From Pisaster brevispinus (taxonomy: Eukaryota; Echinodermata; Asteroidea; Forcipulatida; Asteriidae), in NCBI GenBank assembly GCA_023634235.1, contig JAMKCF010000003.1:20492742-20556741 (forward strand): DNA of 64,000 bases, in the 5' to 3' direction. The translations under genes and the position numbers were made by a program. The notes under the pieces were generated by a model. The model had not been told where the DNA came from. It worked only from the letters and a program-made list of their open reading frames with translations, and did no database searches. Below are positions 1 through 13,234 of the stretch, in pieces. How positions within the stretch are numbered: position 1 is the stretch's first letter; each line of letters begins with the position of its first letter.

Positions 1-139
1 TTCACTATTTCTTCAGTCTCAGCATTTCTTGCAGGAGTCTTTTGGCCTCAAAAGCGCAGTGATGAAATTCCTTTGTGCTCAAAAAACAATCTCCCCACCA
101 ACCTCATCTTAATTGCTGCTCAACATGTTCTTATTTTAG

Positions 140-2253
140 GAGATGGAGCCCCTTGGTTGGGTTCACACACAGCCCAATGAGCAGCCTCAGCTGTCTCCTC
201 AAGACGTGACCACCCACGCTAAGGTCATGGCTGACAATCCCTCATGGGATGGTGAGAAGACCATCGTCATCACTTGCAGGTAAAAACGCAGATCAGTGAC
301 AGACACTTACTTTGCTAAGCACAGAAAACTGATGCTAAGCAGAAATGAGTTACCAGAAAAAGAACCATTATTATTAAAAAGAAAAATTGACTAGAGCAGG
401 ATTTGAATCGTGACCTCCGGATTAATGTGCCGGCACTCCACCAAACGAGCTATCTGGCCCTAATGTTGTCGGAGTCTCGATTTTGTCCATTTGTTTTGTT
501 CGGGGGTGCCAGTCAGAAGCCAAACAACCTGTAACTTCTGTATAGCCAGTAATGATACAAGTAACGATACAACCATTTTTGGAGTCAAATTGCACGTAAA
601 AACTACATGAACTATGGTAATCATGTAAATACTACGTCACAGGGACATTGACTCTCAAAATGGCACAATCAAGGTTATTGGGATGACGGCAAGGTGCCAG
701 GGGAACTTCCATCATTACATGAACATCCAGAAAATGTTAATTTATGAATGTTAAGTAATCCAGATCTTTATTTCCCTCTTTCCACCCAGTTTCACCCCGG
801 GATCCTGTTCCCTAACTGCCTACAAGCTGACACCCAGTGGGTACGAGTGGGGTCGATCCAACACTGATAAGGGTAACAACCCCAAGGGGTACCTCCCATC
901 CCACTACGAGAGGGTGCAGATGTTGCTCTCTGATCGCTTCCTGGGATTCTTCATGGTGCCGGCTCAGGGCTCCTGGAACTATAACTTCATGGGTGAGTCG
1001 TCTCAGATTTTACCATCAAACCATTTTAACATGCACCTACTGTTCCCCCTTCTCATTGCTGCCAAATCTGAATTTAGTAATGGAGAATTCAGAAAATGTT
1101 TGTTAACGCAAGTGAAGGAATGTGTTATCAATTTATCATGCATTGTATGGTATCTGCAGGCAGGTGTTTTGTACATGACTTGTCTGTTCGTATAATCAAT
1201 GCTACAGTAATTGATCAGTGCTTTGCATCGTTGGGTGGCTCTGTCTGTCACAGTGACTTGCCATCCTGGAATCAACCTGATACAAGAGTCTACAAATACC
1301 TGTAGTAAAAAAAATGGAAGATTTGCAAAAATGTCAATGTTTTACTTGATTAACTAAAGCTGCATTAACTTTCTGTTCAATTTATTGCACCAGTGATGGG
1401 TACCAATCAGATGCTCAGATACAACACAACTAAAATACTCTAAAATACCGCATCTTACCCACCTCCCTTTTGCCATAAACGATTGCAAAGATTGAAAAGG
1501 CACCAAGTACAATTATAAAACAAATAATGCACCTATGTTTGGGTTTGATGAAGGTGCTGTGATGGCATATGCGACTGGTCTATTTTTACACTGTTGGGTG
1601 ACACTGTAATGAAGTGGTGAAACTGCTTGGCCGGCATACAAAAATACCCAGGGTGGCTGCATACACAAAGCCTAGTACAAAAACTGTTGTCTTTGGGTAA
1701 AGACCAATCTTTATTAGCACGTACGCGCAAGTGCTGTGGTCTGTGCTGCCATTGCTGGGATGCTGGCAGCACAAGTTTTTTGTACTTAATTATGCCAGTT
1801 GAGTGTCTTCCTCAATGAATCACACAATTTCCCTGAAGTCGCCGTTTCGGACACGCCTTACATTAGGTTTAATTTAATAATATAGTATCCATCTTTTTCA
1901 TTTTGTATAATGTTTTCTTTTTGTGTAGGCGCCTTGATCGGTTTTCTGGAGAAGTGTACATTATAAATCCATATTGTTGTTATTATTATTATTATTGCAA
2001 TCATCACCATTTGTACCTTTATGAAAGAATCTTGTTCAATTCATCAAGATTGTGTCTCATTTCATCTTTGGTTTATGCTTTTTTTCTCTCCATAGGTGTA
2101 CGTCACGATCCAGGGATGCGTTATGACCTACAGCTTGCTAACCCCAAAGAGTTCTACCATGAGGTCCATCGACCCTCTCATTTCCTCAACTTCAGTGCCT
2201 TGGAGGAGAGCAGTGACTTGATGGGAAGTGACAGGGAAGATATGTACAAGTAA
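140..2253 (+). CDS. PRPF8: PRPF8 (Prp8), last three coding exons, partial
   Basis: Core U5 snRNP splicing factor of the nuclear spliceosome. Only the C-terminal end lies in the window; earlier exons are upstream. Exons are 140-279, 790-992 and 2096-2253, each bounded by AG acceptors and GT donors (GTAAAA at 280, GTGAGT at 993), ending at TAA 2251-2253. The product is the last part of the Jab1/MPN domain and the C-terminal tail, which in other species contacts the Brr2 helicase. Recognisable blocks are [70 protein letters not shown] and [18 protein letters not shown]. The last block covers the region where human retinitis pigmentosa (RP13) mutations cluster. No frameshift or stop is seen, so the locus looks functional. 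The final 16 or so residues, after HFLNF, differ from the vertebrate tail. Identification is near certain. Confidence 0.98.
389..461 (-). repeat. tRNA-derived SINE head in a PRPF8 intron
   Basis: Read on the minus strand, this has a tRNA-like layout: GGGCCAGATAGCTCGTTTGG (A-box-like), a CCGG/CCGG anticodon-type stem, then GATTCAAATCC (B-box-like). The acceptor stem does not close and the anticodon loop is too long for a functional tRNA. Very similar heads are multicopy in marine invertebrate genomes, so a SINE remnant is preferred to a tRNA gene. It lies in the intron at 280-789, antisense to PRPF8. Confidence 0.6.
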
Positions 2254-3860
2254 AAAGGAGTGAGAACTTTTATGTGATTTTTTTATGGGACAGGGTGGGA
2301 GGGGTAAGGGGGTTCAGGTTTTTAAAATTTAAGTGCTTAGATGATTTCCGTCACGCTGTTAATTGAGTGCGAATAAGAGGTGACTGATTGCCAGAAATTG
2401 AAAGCAAATGGAGGAGTTGTCACGTTTGTATCTTCTTTTGGGAACAAGTGATGGTGTTTTTAATCTGAATAACAGTTACTAAGCAGTCTAGCAGCCAGCA
2501 TCTGTTTAATGATTCCCCCTTTTTTTTAAGGGGGGGGGGGGCTAAGTACATGCATTCGAAGCCAGTGAGAAAAGACTTGTTGGGCTATATTAAATGTACT
2601 TTCTGATTCCTCGAGAAAATATGATGGAATTTTAATGGAATTAAGCTTTAGTTTGGGGACAAGATACAAGAATACGCTGTCACTAAAAGTAGATGGTTAA
2701 AGGTTATAAATGTGTTGGTGATACTGGCAAGGAGATTGTTATTAATAAAAGAAAAATAGTTAAACATTAAAAACCTACCAAAATTGTTTAAAAACAAAAA
2801 TGTACATAGGAGCCATTCAGACTTATTTGAAATGATGGCGAGGAATAAAAAAAGAAGAAGCAGGGCTTGAAATACCCACTGGACCATAGGCCTGAGTCCA
2901 GTAATGTTCACAATTGGAGCCAGTAATCGTTACGAATAGGTCCTGATGTTTTTCCAAGCACATACTTTTTACAACTGACTTAATGATGCTTCTAAATTCC
3001 AACGTTCCTAAAGATTCAGATTTACTGAACAACAAACAGTCAGGGATGAGAAATTTCAGACTTTTATCTGAACGCTAACTTTTCAGGCCAGCCCTTCGAA
3101 GAAAATCAGCCATTATTTTGTCTACACAATATATAAAGAAATACTGAGGACATGAAATCTAAACCCTAGGCATTTACCAAAAGGTGGAAATACCATCATT
3201 TCAACTTACCTCCTAAAATTTGGATCCTAGTTTTTGAGTTTTTGGCTAGCAATGACTCTCACCTCTGGACAAAGCAATATATTTGATCTTGTCAACTTTA
3301 TCTCCAGTCCAGTGTAATGTCTGAGCTACAAGGCTCTTTGGTCCAGTGGGGATTATTTTAGATTTCGAGCCCTAAGGATCATGAACATTTGTTTTTCAGA
3401 TGAAGTTACCGTAGATAACCCCAAAAAATTGTACCTGTAACATTGCACAAAATTGTACAATATTTGGGGGGTTTTAAATCATGTTTTAAGACATTGGCCA
3501 CAAACAAGAACTATAAATAGCTGATTTTGTAAGACCTTGCGTGACATTTTTTTTTGTTAGACATTAACTCTGCTTAGATTTATTCAGTTGATTTTGAAGT
3601 TGGTTTAAGATTTCATTCAGAGGGTTACAAAAAGGCCTTTTTAACATAGAATTGAATTTAGTTTACCAGCATTGGTCATTATTTAAATCCAAAGTGAAAA
3701 TGAATATCGAAGGCATTTAATTTTCAGTTGTGTACATCACTGTTAGATATACAGATATGTAATGTTGAAGATCACATGTTGACTGATATCAAATTAGTTT
3801 AATGTGTTCAATATCCAACAAGCAAGATCTAATGTACGTTGAAGTAAGTGTTAATAAATG
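2254..3860 (+). other. PRPF8 3' UTR and possible poly(A) signals
   Basis: AT-rich sequence directly after the PRPF8 stop codon with no open frame of note. Canonical AATAAA hexamers occur at 2744-2749 and 3853-3858. Either could be the cleavage signal, and sequence alone does not decide. A T-run followed by a G-run of about 12 lies near 2521-2542. Confidence 0.4.
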
Positions 3861-6606
3861 TTGAGTCTGCTTATTATTTTCAGAGATATTTTCACACTAT
3901 TTGATTCACTTAAAATTTTGACCAGATTTCTTTGGTATAAATGTCCCCAAAATGTTCTTGCAGTTTTGTAGGTAAATAACCATTAATTTTACTAAGTTTT
4001 GTTATAATTTGTTTATTGATCTTATCTCATCACAAGTAAAGACACAAGTACTTTTGTTTCAATTTTTTTTTTTCATTTTGTAAGTGCTTTATGTTCATAC
4101 TAGTGTTCTCTTGTTGTTGTTGTTTTTTTTCTTTGTCAACAAGTTAGGTATTTTCTGTAAATATGTTGTTGACAACATCATGGTGTCAGCTGGAATTAAA
4201 ACAGTCAATTTGTCACCAAATCGTGTCGTATTTGTTTTGGCCTTTTATTTTTAGTTTTGCTGTTGATTTCCCGAAAATAGCGTGGACTTACACACACTTA
4301 AGGTTTCTTGAGTAGACTTTTCACAAGTTGGGTTAAGTTTGTGAAATCGGCTGCAGTCGAGCGGTCTTCACATAAAATCAATATATATTAATGCGATGCC
4401 ATTTGCTGTTATTTACAATTTATGTGGATGCCCTAGCCTACTGCAGTGTGTAGTACGCTGGGATAATGTGTGTACTCTTTTGTGATGTTGATTTTACTTT
4501 TGTCGAAGCTAGTTACCTTTTCAGAGTCGTAGAGACAGCCCCCCAAAAAATACAAAATTAACAATAACAATAATAAATAAACAAATAAATATTAATTTTT
4601 CATCTGTTTCTTAATTATTATATTTTTAACACTACAAAACGGCAACAGTTAGAATAATGTGGATTCAAGAATTTTAAGTCATCAGACTCCTTAGGCCAAT
4701 GCTCTCCTGTAAACTATAATGACACATTTTTGCCTCGGACTACCCATTCACCAGAGGGCGTTAATGATACACTGGTTCATTTTGACGTCCACTTCAAAAC
4801 AGTGAACACAATTTGATCATGAAACAACCAGTAGGGCTGCTGACTGGCAGTTTGACTGCCCGTCCATTAAGTTTAAAGACCCATGTAATTCAATGTAAAC
4901 ACACCTGATTGTGAAAAGGCTGAATAGTTTCCGAGCTTTGTGGCCCAAACTTGGAAATTCTTTATTGACCTTACCAAATTGTCAAATTAAATTTTCTCAT
5001 TGAAAACAATGTTGTGTATTGGCAATAAAAAAATAATAAAATATTCATGAACTGATTTAGCAACTAAATCAATTCATAAATGTTTTATACACATTCAATT
5101 CTTTCAATCATAAAATTAGGCCGCAGGATTACTTTGGTCTCGGCCTAACCTTAGGTCCCTAGTTGAGTATTTAGGCTACTGCAAAGAACTAGGAGTACTA
5201 GTTGTTATTAAATCTAACAAGATAGGCCTAATCTTTCTCAGGATCAAGTTGTGCTTGTCTTCAGTGACAGCAAGATCGAGCAACAATAACATTATTGTAC
5301 AAGGTGAGGGTAGGCCTAGAGGCATAGGCCCACTCCCTCAGCCCTGTAAAGGTGCCCTTACACACGCCAACTTCATGATATTTTTAACAATGCTACCACA
5401 CAAGGTTTTCTTTGTTATAGTGGTACCCACAGAGGATTTCTTCAGAAAAGGGAATACTTGAAGAACAATAGCAGGACCCCTGTTACCGATAAGTGTGTGT
5501 GTACTAACTAATACATACTACTCTTAAAGAAATACAACGGATATTTACCCCTTTTTTATTATTAAGTACGAGAAAAATATGTGATTTTCTGAACAGAGTG
5601 AGGCTCCATGATTATACGATGCTATGTCTTCACTCTTTCAATAGTTTCTGAAGTTCATACTAAAACTTCTTTGCACAATGTACACACACAGGTGGCATGG
5701 TCGACTCACGCTGCAGGTGAATGATCTTCATCTCCGGACCATGTCGATCAATATTTCGATACCAAGCGGATAGGCCCCTACTATGAAAAGTTAAATGATA
5801 TTTCGCTACCAAAAGAACATATAGAATAGTATTTCAGTAAAAGTCCGAAAATTAAAATTAGTTCCTCCTAAAAAAGATGTCCGTGTCTCATTAAAAATGT
5901 GAAGTACATTTGACTTAAACAATAAATGGTACAGTCCAACATCGCACTGTCGCTAGCTAGCTGAAAGAAGATCCCGGCAGCGGAGAGGATTAGTGAAATA
6001 TTACATCCTACAAAATATAGGATAACTGTAAGACACCGTTTGAAAAGGAATTTTAGAGGTTTCACTGGTTTAGAATTCACTGAGCTGACATCCATTCAAA
6101 CAATAATCTTAGCATTTATTGTCAACTTTCTATGTAAAGACAATTACTAATTGGACATTTTATTATAAGGGCTTTCTAAAAGTCAATCCAAAACAGACTA
6201 ATACACTTTTTGAACTTGTTTTCTGCGATATTTCAAAATAAAACAAGCGAGACATTGAGCTGTTCATTGTGACTCTGGTAAACTTTTGAAGCAAATTTTA
6301 CAGTTCGAAGTGTCAACAATTTCAAGAATGGGCGTGGAAGACTAATTTGGGGCAATATAAAAAGTAATAAGACAATCAAATTCGTTATCATCGATCCTTT
6401 TCAATCGCTCTTTTCATGCAAAAGACCGATCGATGTGTTGATGGAATTAATTGCCTCTTTGGCGGTCCATAGTATTTTGTTGTAAGCCCAACTTCAAGCT
6501 CAGCGATTGGTGTGTGGCAGCTGAAACCTTGTCGTTGAAATAACGGTTTGCGATAACGTTACCATACTGTTACTCGCACCAGCGCGCGCTGTCTTTTGTG
6601 CTCATC
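3861..6606. other. Intergenic AT-rich DNA, no supported gene
   Basis: Only short frames and simple T-rich or A-rich runs are seen (for example around 4060-4130 and 4550-4620). One minus-strand ATG frame of 75 codons (6095 to 5868) is hydrophobic but has no recognisable domain and no convincing splice context. I do not call it a gene. Confidence 0.4.
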
Positions 6607-6629
6607 ATGCAGGCAGCTGTTAGTGTTAC
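6607..6629 (+). CDS. Possible first coding exon, unknown gene
   Basis: ATG at 6607 opens a short frame (MQAAVSV plus two bases) that runs directly into a consensus splice donor, GTAAGT, at 6630. The upstream 100 bases are relatively GC-rich for this window, as expected of a promoter or 5' UTR. I could not find the next exon with confidence and recognise no product. It could equally be a chance ATG in front of a chance donor. Confidence 0.2.
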
Positions 6630-9329
6630 GTAAGTCCTCAACTGCCAGTGCTAGCCAGCTGTGTTTCTTTCACATGAAAAAAGTATTGTATTTTGGAAAC
6701 CAGGTGTCTGCGCGCCACAGTTGTTTGAGTACAAAGATTTTTTAAATCGGCTTTCTGTGCCGTTGGGCGGGCTTTACACACAGACTTTATTTGGGGGATG
6801 ACCGATTTTGCAGCCACCATCTTGTATGTAAGGAACGGATGACGCAGTTCAGAATTTCACCAAGACCCAAGACCATATCATGATTTTACGGTAACACTAT
6901 GCATTTTAATTTTCTTATTTCTGTCAAAATACACTTACCTGAAACCACTGGCACTTGTTTAAAAGGTATTCTTCTGGGATGTTCACTCTTTTTAGCCTCA
7001 AACTAGTCTGGCAAAGGTTTACACAAGTAGGACTGTGTTCACGCCATCCTCCGTCACAACACTCGGGCACCGATCTTTCCATGGGTCATTGTCTAAAGTA
7101 TACAACCCATAATATTTAACTTTTTTTCCGAATCCTCTCTCCTGAAAGTGATAGTAATGTTGAAAGTCCTGATTGAAGAAATGAAGTGTAAGATTCAAAA
7201 GTAGGTCTAAATGTTAACCCCATAAAAAGTGCCAAAAAGTGTCGGACTCCCTTCACTTCTTGTCCCTACTCCCAAGAACCTTTTGGAAAGTGAAATCCTT
7301 TTTTTTAATAGAAACTCTTCTTTTTATGCCAAGAAATTTCCCAGAGTTGTCAAATACTGTTACTGTTTCACATTTGTGGAGAGCTTACTAACAGGAAACT
7401 AATCGCGCTCGTTTTGGCGTAATTTTATGAAAATCCTCAGAGCTTGCTTGCATAATTTACATCTTGTTAATTATCATCAGAGCTTGCTTGATTGACATCA
7501 TCAGTGCCATGATGTTGACCGATGTACATGTGCACACGCGTTTTGATTTGAAATGCTGACATGGCCGCATTACATAAATGTATTTAGTCTTTTTCGTGTT
7601 GCTGCAGCATGCTGTTTTACTCCCTGCTGCCTGCTGCTATTTACCATCCAGTGTAGTGGCGCTGTGAGCGACAAATACCACTATGATCAAAGACTACTAG
7701 GCGCCCTTGCCTATCAACTAAAAGCATGGCGCTGATCCCAAGCCACATCAACCTATGGCACTTTGAATCCTTTGGAAAGGAAGCTGCTCATGTCTGATGT
7801 TCACCTCCACAGATACATTTCCCGTTCACTGAGACTGTGATATTACTTTGCAGAGCAGCTTGTTTAACATTCAAGATACATGACAATAGATAGAACAAAC
7901 TTTATTTTTGGCAAATAGAGCTCGCCTAAGAGTACAAATGTATACAACAACAAAATTAATGAAAAAGATTACTAAATAACAAAACCTTAACCAAATAAGA
8001 AAGTAAAACCACTCAAAGTACAGATCATTAGCATATATACTTCCTTGCATCTTGATGGAACCTGTTTGGTGTGGTTTTCTAAAACCTTTGCACAATGCTG
8101 TTTGTGCGGCTGGTGCAATAGCAATGGGACGCTGTTGTCTTTAACATCAAATTTCACTTACTCGACCTGATTTTTGTTACACACCCTATTCCACTGATCC
8201 TGTCTAAAAACTTTGGCTTGGGGCCAAGAATTGGAGGGGTTCTAGGTGTTGGCACAATTTGTCTATAGGGCTAGCCTAATGGTGGGGTTTGGGATGAGTT
8301 ATTACTAGTTTGCTGAGCTATTAAAATAAAAGAATAATAATCCAGCTTGTGTGTACTAGCATAATATTAAATGCTGTTTGAGAGATCATCTGTCATGATC
8401 TTGTTGCATGTCGTCCATTACATGCTATATGTCACAGTGATTGTAGGAACGAAATTATTATTATTATTATTTGTTGTAGAAATGTAAACGAGTGCAAAAT
8501 TATTACATATAAATGGGTTGAACTCAAACAAATTTTGTCATAATGTAAAAAAAAAAAAATGGTTAGTGTTACGCTGGGCTAATGAAAAGCACTTAAGCTC
8601 TAGGAATCAAAACAACACTGACGTCACACTGCGGGCTCAATTTTTTTAACCCCACATCAATGTGTACTATTACATGCAAAAAGGCATCTCTGAAAGGAAA
8701 AGTAAGCAAATTAAAATGTTGCAAAGCAGCGGTTTGTGGAAATATTGAAGAGTTGATGAAGAGGTTTTTCTGTCACAGGCATTTCTGTTGGGAGTGGTAT
8801 CAGCTCAGGTGACCAGGGTAGTTCTGGAGAAAAGGGACAGAACAAAACTTGGAGAGTCATATGCCAATGTTCGCAGAGCTGAGCCACACAGTTCAAACAT
8901 TTGGCAGCACAAGCAAATGCAAACTGTGTAGTTCGTGTCAATTTCGTGCCTCAGTCGCACAAGTTTTATTTGACTTATGTTCAAAATTTGGCTTGCACAC
9001 ATTTTAAGAAAAGCCATTTCCTTACATTATTTGTATTACCGTCATCGATTAATCTGATGCCTCTTTGAGACCCTTGTATTTTAGACTGAATTTGTGTCAC
9101 CAGTGAATTATTTATTTTGAATATTAGTCTTATGGATCAGGGTTGCCATTTCTTTATATGAGTAAATCATTATAAGTCTTTTTGATCAGCAAACAATGCT
9201 TTAACTAGGAAACCATTTAATAGTCAAATGCTAAAAAGCTATAATGAGCCCATAAAGGGACATGTGATGAAAAAAATAAGTACAGAAATAGTTGGAGTTC
9301 TTTGAGTACTCACAAATCAACTTTGTTTA

Positions 9330-9930
9330 CTTAAAATAAATGTTTTGGAGCGTTGAACATGATTTTTAGAGAAATGATTGGAGCAGTTTTTGCAATATTT
9401 TTTTGTACCTTTTGCAATAATTTTGTCAACTGAAAATAAACTTTTTTGAGCATTTGAAAAGATTTTGAGAAAAATGATTGGAGCACAGAAGGTTTTTGCA
9501 ATAATTTTTTTGTATCGTTTGCAATAATGTATTTCAAGCTCTTGCAGTAATTAATTCTAATCACACAGAATAAATGAATATATAATTTGGAGCATTCAAA
9601 CTGAGTTGAAGATAAATGATTTTGACAGCACTGATCAATTTCGCAATTATTTATTGCAAGCTTTGAAAAAAAATTATTCGAGCGCACAAAGTATAAGATT
9701 TGGAACGTGCAAAATTGATTTCGACAGCACCAATAGATTTTGCAATTATTTATTTCCAGCCTTTGTTATATTTTTATATTGAGCCCTTGCAATAATTTAT
9801 TCCAAGCGCAGAAAACAAATGATTCAGAGTGTTCACAATTATTTTGAGTGAAATTACTTCAAAAGAACAATTTGAATTTGACCCAAAAGATTTGATGAGA
9901 ACAAAAACATTTTTAGAGCCCAAAAGAAAT
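9330..9930. repeat. Decayed tandem repeat, about 110-120 bp period
   Basis: Phrases such as TTTGCAATAATTT, GGAGCATT and AAATGATTGGAGCA recur four or five times in the same order with many substitutions and indels. The minus-strand frame of 118 codons here (9687 to 9331) is made of these repeats and looks like a by-product. The rest of 7740-9330 shows no supported gene. Confidence 0.55.
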
Positions 9931-10481
9931 GTTTTCAATTGAAATTGATTTTTTTCTGTTTTGACTGTTTAATCCCATTATGTCCCTTTTGTTCCTTTGT
10001 AGTAACAACCCTTGATCTATGAACAACTTAACGGTATTTTCAGCTTTATGAAATGACATTTTTGGTGAGCTCTTCCTCATTTTAAACCATTCAAGGACCA
10101 TTTTGACAACTTAAAATCCTTTGAAGAGTTGTGACAAACATCACTGTATTCCTCAGAAAATAGCTGCATGATACAACTTTTATTCGTTACTGCAATAAAA
10201 CAGTTAAAGAAAAAGGAAACGATCTAAGGAAACCAGCATGCATAGAGAAGAAGATAAACAATCTTCACCTGTCCGCAGTATGACGTATTGGTTCCGAATA
10301 CACGAGGGCAACACCAACTTTTGTGTACTTCCACAGTTTTAAATGCGTCTTCAGTGATCATCTGCTACAGTTGTTGTTATCATAACTGCCTCTCCAGGCT
10401 AGATTCTTGTCCTTCACATGAAATGGTTTGAAGTGCAACTTGCCCATTCAAAGAAAGTTCACATACTTTATTTGCAGGTGT

Positions 10482-10625
10482 GGTTGACATACCAAGATGC
10501 CTGCCCAATATCTTTGTGTGCTTCTTGCTTGATGGGGAATCAATGTGCCACGGTCAGCTCTGCCCAACATCTTCATGTGCTTCTTGTTTGATGGGAAATC
10601 ATGCAAGTGTGTCACCGTCAGCTCT
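10482..10625 (+). repeat. Two-copy tandem duplication of about 70 bp
   Basis: The stretch CTGCCCAA(T/C)ATCTT followed by GTGTGCTTCTTGCTTGATGG appears twice, near 10482 and 10557, ending each time in GTCAGCTCTGC. A good acceptor (TTTATTTGCAG) precedes the first copy at 10479, but no matching donor or recognisable peptide is seen. Confidence 0.5.
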
Positions 10626-11049
10626 GCACCCAAGCTTGCATGAAGAAGATTGGAATCAGGTCAGTGCAGATAGAAATGGGATCCAATAGTACCAATTAAT
10701 TTATAAATCTGTAAATCTATGCAAGTGCACTGTTTTGTGTACAGCCATAGTACCAACTGCTGCTTCAGTGACAATCCGTGATGATTTTTTAAAAATAACT
10801 AACACTTCTATGCTAGGTCTTTGTCAAAACAGTCAGTGTTGACATTTTAAAAAATGGTTTTGCAGAAGTCATTAACAAATAATAAAATACTGGACAAGGA
10901 GGTGTTTTTAAAATGGACCTTAAAATCATTAGAGAAAACTTGGTATCAAAAGTCATGAGGTCTTTAGAAAACAATTATACAAACTAAGAAAGAGTTTGAG
11001 ATCAGTAAGTGTGCATAAGGAATACCGCATAATGCCTACTAACAATACG

Positions 11050-12304
11050 CATGTGTTAACAGTGATTCCATCAGCCCAAACTTAGGCCAGTTGTGGCCGA
11101 GATGGTTTTGCTAAGAACTTTTGAAAAACATTAAATTCTTGAGATCCTAGAGTGTGAATAAGGAATACCAGTATGAAGCCCACTTAAATTGTGTTTATCA
11201 TCAGGACAATTGATTCATACCACAAATGTCAGGCCTTTAATGTTTGTGCTGAGAGCGACCATAAAGTCTTTTTTTGCAATCATAGTATCAATACTCCTGA
11301 TTAAGGTTAATAACATGAATCGTACAGAATATGTAAGGACCAGTGATTCCATCGCTAAGAAGCTAGACTACTCGCCATGATTAATTTGCTGCAGGACAGA
11401 TCATGATTGATACAATCACTGCAAACACAGTATATCTTGTTAGTGTTGTTAAGGTGATGTTTTTGGAATGGATCATGAACTCATTGAAGAAAACATAGTA
11501 TCAAAGATCATGAGATCTTTTAGTGTGTATAAAGAAGACCAGAATGAAGCCCATTAGAAACTTGTATATCAAGGACATATGATTCCATCGCAGAAAAATT
11601 AAACCCTTAGTAGTCAAGATGGTTTTCAAACGACAAACCAAGAAACCACACGAGAAAACAAATGTGAGTTTTCTCTTTGCATAAAAATACTATCTTGAGA
11701 TCTTTGAGTATGAATAGGGAATGCAAGCATTAAGCCTTCTTATCATGTGTTTGTAGCAAGGACCAGTGATTCCGTCCACAAAAATTTGGCCATTAGTAGC
11801 CAGGATGGTTTCCTATGACAGACCACAAAATCATTAGAAAGTGCCTACATGTGGTAGGAATGATTTTGAGATCTTTAAGTGTGGATAATGAGTACCAACA
11901 AAAGACCTACTTAAATTGTGTGTTTGATAGAGTGATTCCATCACACAAAAGTTTGGCCATTTGTAGCCAAGATGGTTTTGCTATGGCCATTTAAAAAAAC
12001 ACACATATAATAACAATTACTTTGAGACATTGGAGTGTGGATAAGGAATACCATCATCATGAAGCCCAGATTTTGTGTATCAGGAGGACCAATGATTCCA
12101 TCACACGAACTTTGTTCGTGCTGAGAGACTATGAAGTCTTTTCTGCAACCAGAGTATCAATGCTTCTAATTAAGGTTAAGAACAAGAGTCCTACATATAA
12201 TGTGTGTATTAAGGACCAGTGATTCCATCACACAGGAGTTAGATTACTAGCCATAATTAATTTGCTACAGGACAAATCAAGATTGCTACATTACAGCAAA
12301 CATA
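11050..12304 (+). repeat. Diverged tandem array with an approx. 880-bp higher-order unit
   Basis: Units of roughly 125-235 bp carry the phrase GGACCAGTGATTCCATC, then TTTGGCCATTAGTAGCCAAG, then a GAGATCTTTGAGTGTG block. Starts lie near 11062, 11210, 11341, 11575, 11760, 11930, 12090 and 12215. A larger unit is also duplicated: the block beginning GTGCTGAGAG at about 11244 recurs at about 12118, and both end in GCAAACA. The array resumes at 14841 after element 1, so element 1 inserted into it. Confidence 0.7.
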
Positions 12305-12720
12305 CACTGTAAAACCTAATGTTTATGATCTAAACACATGAATAAACACCAAAACGTAACACTTTTTAAACGTTTGGACGCGTTTTTAAAATAAATGCCA
12401 TTTACAACATGGACACGTTTAAATTGAACAAGGACACGTGTTTAACAGTTAAACTCCACAAGTTTATTCTCTCAACATGTTTTTAATTTAAATACATGGT
12501 GCGTTTATTACAAAACAATCACTGTTTAATAAGTAAACACTTGTACATGTTTATCGGCATTTCAGATGTTTAATTTTGAAACGTACATAGTGTTTACATA
12601 GTGTTTAAATTGTGTTTAGGTGTTTAGCATATAAATGCTTTGGCGTGTTTACAGCCGCGTAACACTTTTTAAACACAATAACGTGTTTATAATTATCACT
12701 ATGTTTAGGTTTTCAACATC
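12305..12720. repeat. Left subterminal GTGTTTA array of element 1
   Basis: Many copies of TAAACAC or GTGTTTA in both orientations, at irregular 15-40 bp spacing (for example GGACACGTGTTTAACAG and CGCGTAACACTTTTTAAACA). The first 75 bases align with the left end of element 2, sharing ACACATGAATAAACAC. These motifs are presumably transposase-binding sites, by analogy with plant CACTA elements. Confidence 0.7.
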
Positions 12721-13002
12721 CCAACAATTTTAAGCCGACGTTTGAGTACACAAGATTTAGGTGTTTGTCAACATAAGTCAAAGACGCACACTCGTCGAAA
12801 GATCACCTTTGACCTGTGCATAAGTTTTATAACAACTCTTAATATATAAAGAACACTCCTAACAAACCTGCTAAAACTAGCAACTTTAACTCTTCTGATC
12901 CAAATCTGTTACAAATTAGTAACTAGTTCACCTTACTTGTCAGCTACCATTCTTCGATGTAGCACAGTATTGAAAATATTGTATTTGGCACTTTTTTCCC
13001 TT

Positions 13003-13234
13003 CAAAAGGGACACTGGGAACGATGTGGGTCTGCAGAGTTCCCAATAAATGTGAGTATATCTTCGGATACTCTAGATCAAAAAGTGGCAGATGATGACAT
13101 CCATGTTTCTTCAGTTTTCAAAATAAGCAAAATTGTTCCTGCTTCTAGTCCTTGCAGAACCTCATCTTCCTCAAGCGCAGTACCGTCACCCTCGGTCGCC
13201 ACCGTATCATGTGGAAGCTCAAATTTTGCTTTTC
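13003..13234 (-). pseudogene. Accessory-gene remnant of element 1 (CIDE-N-like exon fused to last-exon motif)
   Basis: On the minus strand an acceptor (TTTTTTGCAG, first exon base 13234) leads into a frame with KFELPHDTV, DGTALEEDEVLQGL and GTILLILKTEETW. By eye this resembles the second half of a CIDE-N (CAD) beta-grasp domain, whose consensus includes DGT, an acidic stretch and a leucine-rich end followed by W. The frame stops at 13077. Overlapping in another frame, 13090-13003 encodes FDLEYPKIYSHLLGTLQ, the same motif as the last exons in elements 2 and 3. The middle of the final exon is therefore missing and the frame is shifted: a decayed copy. A possible upstream exon lies at 13767-13834. 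Function is unknown; membership of the element is inferred from recurrence in all three elements. Confidence 0.6.

Noticed and set aside
389..461. Functional tRNA gene
   Set aside because: No closed acceptor stem, oversized anticodon loop, and a known SINE-head layout.
9331..9687. Minus-strand frame of 118 codons
   Set aside because: Built entirely from decayed tandem repeats.
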